Below, in pieces: positions 62,520-64,000 of a DNA stretch of 64,000 nt; positions within the stretch are counted from its first letter, which is position 1; each line of letters starts with the position of its first letter. Source of the stretch: Xylophilus sp042867185 (lineage in GTDB: Bacteria > Pseudomonadota > Gammaproteobacteria > Burkholderiales > Burkholderiaceae_C); contig JBHZQV010000006.1 in assembly GCA_042867185.1 (NCBI GenBank), positions 142,212 to 206,211 on the forward strand, read 5' to 3'. The notes beneath the pieces were generated by a model, which did no database searches, was not told where the DNA came from, and was given only the letters and a program-made list of their open reading frames with translations. Made by a program: the position numbers and the translations under genes.

Positions 62520-63842
62520 ATGGCCGCAAGCTACCTCCCCTACGAGCCGCAACAGATGATGTTGCTCCCCGAGACGTTGCAGGAATGGCTGCCCGAAGGG
62601 CACCTTGCACACTTCATCAGCGATGCGGTTGACGGGCTGGACCTGGGCGCCTTCCATGCGCGCTACGACAAGGACGGCCCGCGCAACCAGCCATTCCACC
62701 CGGTCATGATGGTCAAGGTGCTGGTCTACGGGTACGCCACGGGCGTGTTCAGTTCTCGCAAGATCGCTCGCAAGCTGCACGAGGACGTGGCCTTCCGGGT
62801 GCTGGCGGCGCGCAACTTCCCCGCCCACCGCACGATCCGCGACTTCCGCGCCTTGCACCTGAAGGAGCTGTCGGACTTGTTCGTGCAGGTCGTGCGTCTG
62901 GCGCGCGAGTTGGGACTGGTCAAGCTCGGCACGATTGCGGTAGACGGCACCAAGGTCAAGGCCAACGCGAGCCGCCACAAGGCGATGAGCTATGCACACA
63001 TGCTCAAGGCCGAAGCCGAGTTGAAGGCACAGATCGCGGCCTTGCTGAACAAGGCGCATGCGGCTGATGAGGCCGAGAAGAACGAGCCCGAACTGGACAT
63101 CCCAGCCGAGATCGCGCGGCGCCAGGACCGGTTGGACGCCATCGCAGCGGCGCGCGCAAGACTGGAAGCACGCCAACGCGAAGCCGACGCCGAACGCGGG
63201 CGCAGCGACGACGATGATCACAGGCCCCGCGGGCCCGATGGCAAGCCCAAGGGCGGGCGCTATAGCCGGGCCTTCGGCGTGCCCAAGGACAAGGCACAAG
63301 ACAACTTCACGGACCCTGAGAGTCGCATCATGCAGCGCGCGGGCGGTGGTTTCGACCCGGCTTACAACGCCCAGACGGCGGTCGATGACACCGCCCACAT
63401 CATCGTGGCGGCCGAGTTGATCAACAACGCCTCGGACGCGCGCGAACTGCCCGCCATGGTGGAAGCAGTCAAGGACGCGCTGGGGGCGTATCCCGCGCAG
63501 ACACTGGCTGATGCGGGCTATCGCAGCGAGGCGGTGTTCCAGGCGCTGGCCGGGCGCACCGATCTTGTGGTGGCCATCGGCCGAGAAGGCAAGGGACATC
63601 GAGCGATCAACGAGGCGTCGCTGCCGCTGACAGCGGCGATGGCGCAGAAGATGAAGGCCCCCGAGACGCGTGAGGCCTATCGCAAGCGCAAGTGGCTGGC
63701 CGAGCCACCGAACGGCTGGATCAAGAACGTGCTGGGGTTCAGGCAGTTCAGTCTGCGCGGGCTGCAGCAGGTGCAAGCCGAATGGAAGCTCGTGTGCTTG
63801 GCGCTGAATCTGCGACGAATGGCCACGATGCGGGCCAACTGA
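62520..63842 (+). CDS. IS1182-family transposase
   Basis: 440 residues, intact. The N-terminal DUF772-type DNA-binding region ('MLLPETLQEWLPEGHLAHFISDAVDGLDLGAFHARY...PFHPVMMVKVLVYGYATG') is followed by a DDE domain: first Asp in 'AVDGTKVKANAS', then 'DPAYNAQTAVDD', 'TLADAGYRSE' and the Glu region in 'RKRKWLAEPPNGWIKNVLGFRQFSLRGL'. A charged linker (about 185-250) separates the catalytic parts, as in other members. It is the only gene in the element. Confidence 0.95.
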   Translation: MAASYLPYEPQQMMLLPETLQEWLPEGHLAHFISDAVDGLDLGAFHARYDKDGPRNQPFHPVMMVKVLVYGYATGVFSSRKIARKLHEDVAFRVLAARNFPAHRTIRDFRALHLKELSDLFVQVVRLARELGLVKLGTIAVDGTKVKANASRHKAMSYAHMLKAEAELKAQIAALLNKAHAADEAEKNEPELDIPAEIARRQDRLDAIAAARARLEARQREADAERGRSDDDDHRPRGPDGKPKGGRYSRAFGVPKDKAQDNFTDPESRIMQRAGGGFDPAYNAQTAVDDTAHIIVAAELINNASDARELPAMVEAVKDALGAYPAQTLADAGYRSEAVFQALAGRTDLVVAIGREGKGHRAINEASLPLTAAMAQKMKAPETREAYRKRKWLAEPPNGWIKNVLGFRQFSLRGLQQVQAEWKLVCLALNLRRMATMRAN

Positions 63843-63977
63843 AGGCTGGCGAACCAGCCGCGAGCGCCTCCTGGAGTCTCGAGATGCGGCCACAACAGCC
63901 TGCACAGCACCTCAGAACCGTCGCGTACGCCGCATGCGGCCTTTGCCAAACTGAATTGACATCAGGCTTCCTACAAG

Positions 63978-63995
63978 CTTCTGCCGCCCAGACTC
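63978..63995. repeat. Right terminal inverted repeat of the IS element
   Basis: CTTCTGCCGCCCAGACTC is the exact reverse complement of the left end at 62458-62475. CTAG follows at 63996-63999. Confidence 0.93.
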
Positions 63996-64000
63996 CTAGC

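Larger units (their letters stand above)
62458..63995 (+). mobile_element. Complete IS1182-family insertion sequence
   Basis: 1538 bases, bounded by perfect 18-bp inverted repeats: GAGTCTGGGCGGCAGAAG at 62458-62475 and its complement at 63978-63995. It is flanked by CTAG on both sides, as is usual for IS1182-type elements, which duplicate a 4-bp CTAG target. It contains one intact transposase gene, and the perfect ends suggest a recent, possibly active insertion. Confidence 0.93.

Overview
The window is a very GC-rich (roughly two-thirds or more G+C) bacterial chromosome segment. Gene content and order point to a betaproteobacterium of the Comamonadaceae (Acidovorax/Variovorax/Xylophilus relatives). 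The pointers are the blocks mltG-tmk-holB-pilZ-tatD and rimP-nusA-infB-rbfA-truB-typA, a thioesterase-acetyltransferase fusion, a TadA-hydrolase fusion, and short dispersed palindromes. The family assignment is inferred from memory of such genomes; no search was run. Most of the window is housekeeping, with short accessory patches.

Layout. 1-2.4 kb: end of an HDOD protein, a hybrid patatin/esterase reading frame, and a thioesterase-GNAT fusion. 2.4-8.2 kb: ygfZ, then the mltG-tmk-holB-pilZ-tatD-ankyrin operon. 8.3-13.5 kb: DUF72, an NRAMP-type transporter, an LD-carboxypeptidase, a TadA fusion and a small membrane protein. 13.7-18.7 kb: a LysR regulator divergent from a dehydrogenase/aldehyde dehydrogenase/DUF3100 transporter cluster. 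18.7-25 kb: guaBA, a DUF4124 protein, ratA-rnfH, smpB, an enoyl-CoA hydratase-type gene and an EamA exporter. 26-29.6 kb: a PQQ-type sugar dehydrogenase lipoprotein and an SbmA-like ABC protein. 29.7-38.1 kb: the rimP-nusA-infB-rbfA-truB-typA operon. 38.2-40.7 kb: two cytochromes c and a thioredoxin-like protein. 40.8-46.5 kb: the yejABEF peptide importer. 46.6-53 kb: fabI, a secreted ATP-dependent DNA ligase, a fasciclin protein, a basic amino-acid decarboxylase and an NfeD/SPFH pair. 53-55.4 kb: tRNA-Ser, an accessory patch, tRNA-Pro. 55.5-62.5 kb: flavodoxin, pobR/pobA, thioredoxin, YgiQ, CHRD and DUF924. 62.46-64 kb: a complete IS1182-type element.

The standout is at 53212-54033 (minus strand), between the two tRNA genes. 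It encodes an exported protein whose mature N-terminus is a ubiquitin domain with 47 of 76 positions identical to eukaryotic ubiquitin. The predicted signal-peptidase cut falls exactly before ubiquitin Met1. The domain is joined to a choice-of-anchor-U-like domain and a C-terminal membrane/sorting tail. The conjugation tail (Arg-Gly-Gly) and the Ile44 patch are gone, so it cannot be an ordinary modifier. No E1, E2, E3 or deubiquitinase gene is visible nearby.

Second in interest is a 17-base palindromic repeat (GCTAT-N7-ATAGC, some copies with a longer GC-rich hairpin tail). It occurs between genes, and also inside four unrelated coding genes, always read in the same frame (about A-I-E-L-I-A). 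It also supplies the TTG start codon of the secreted DNA ligase.
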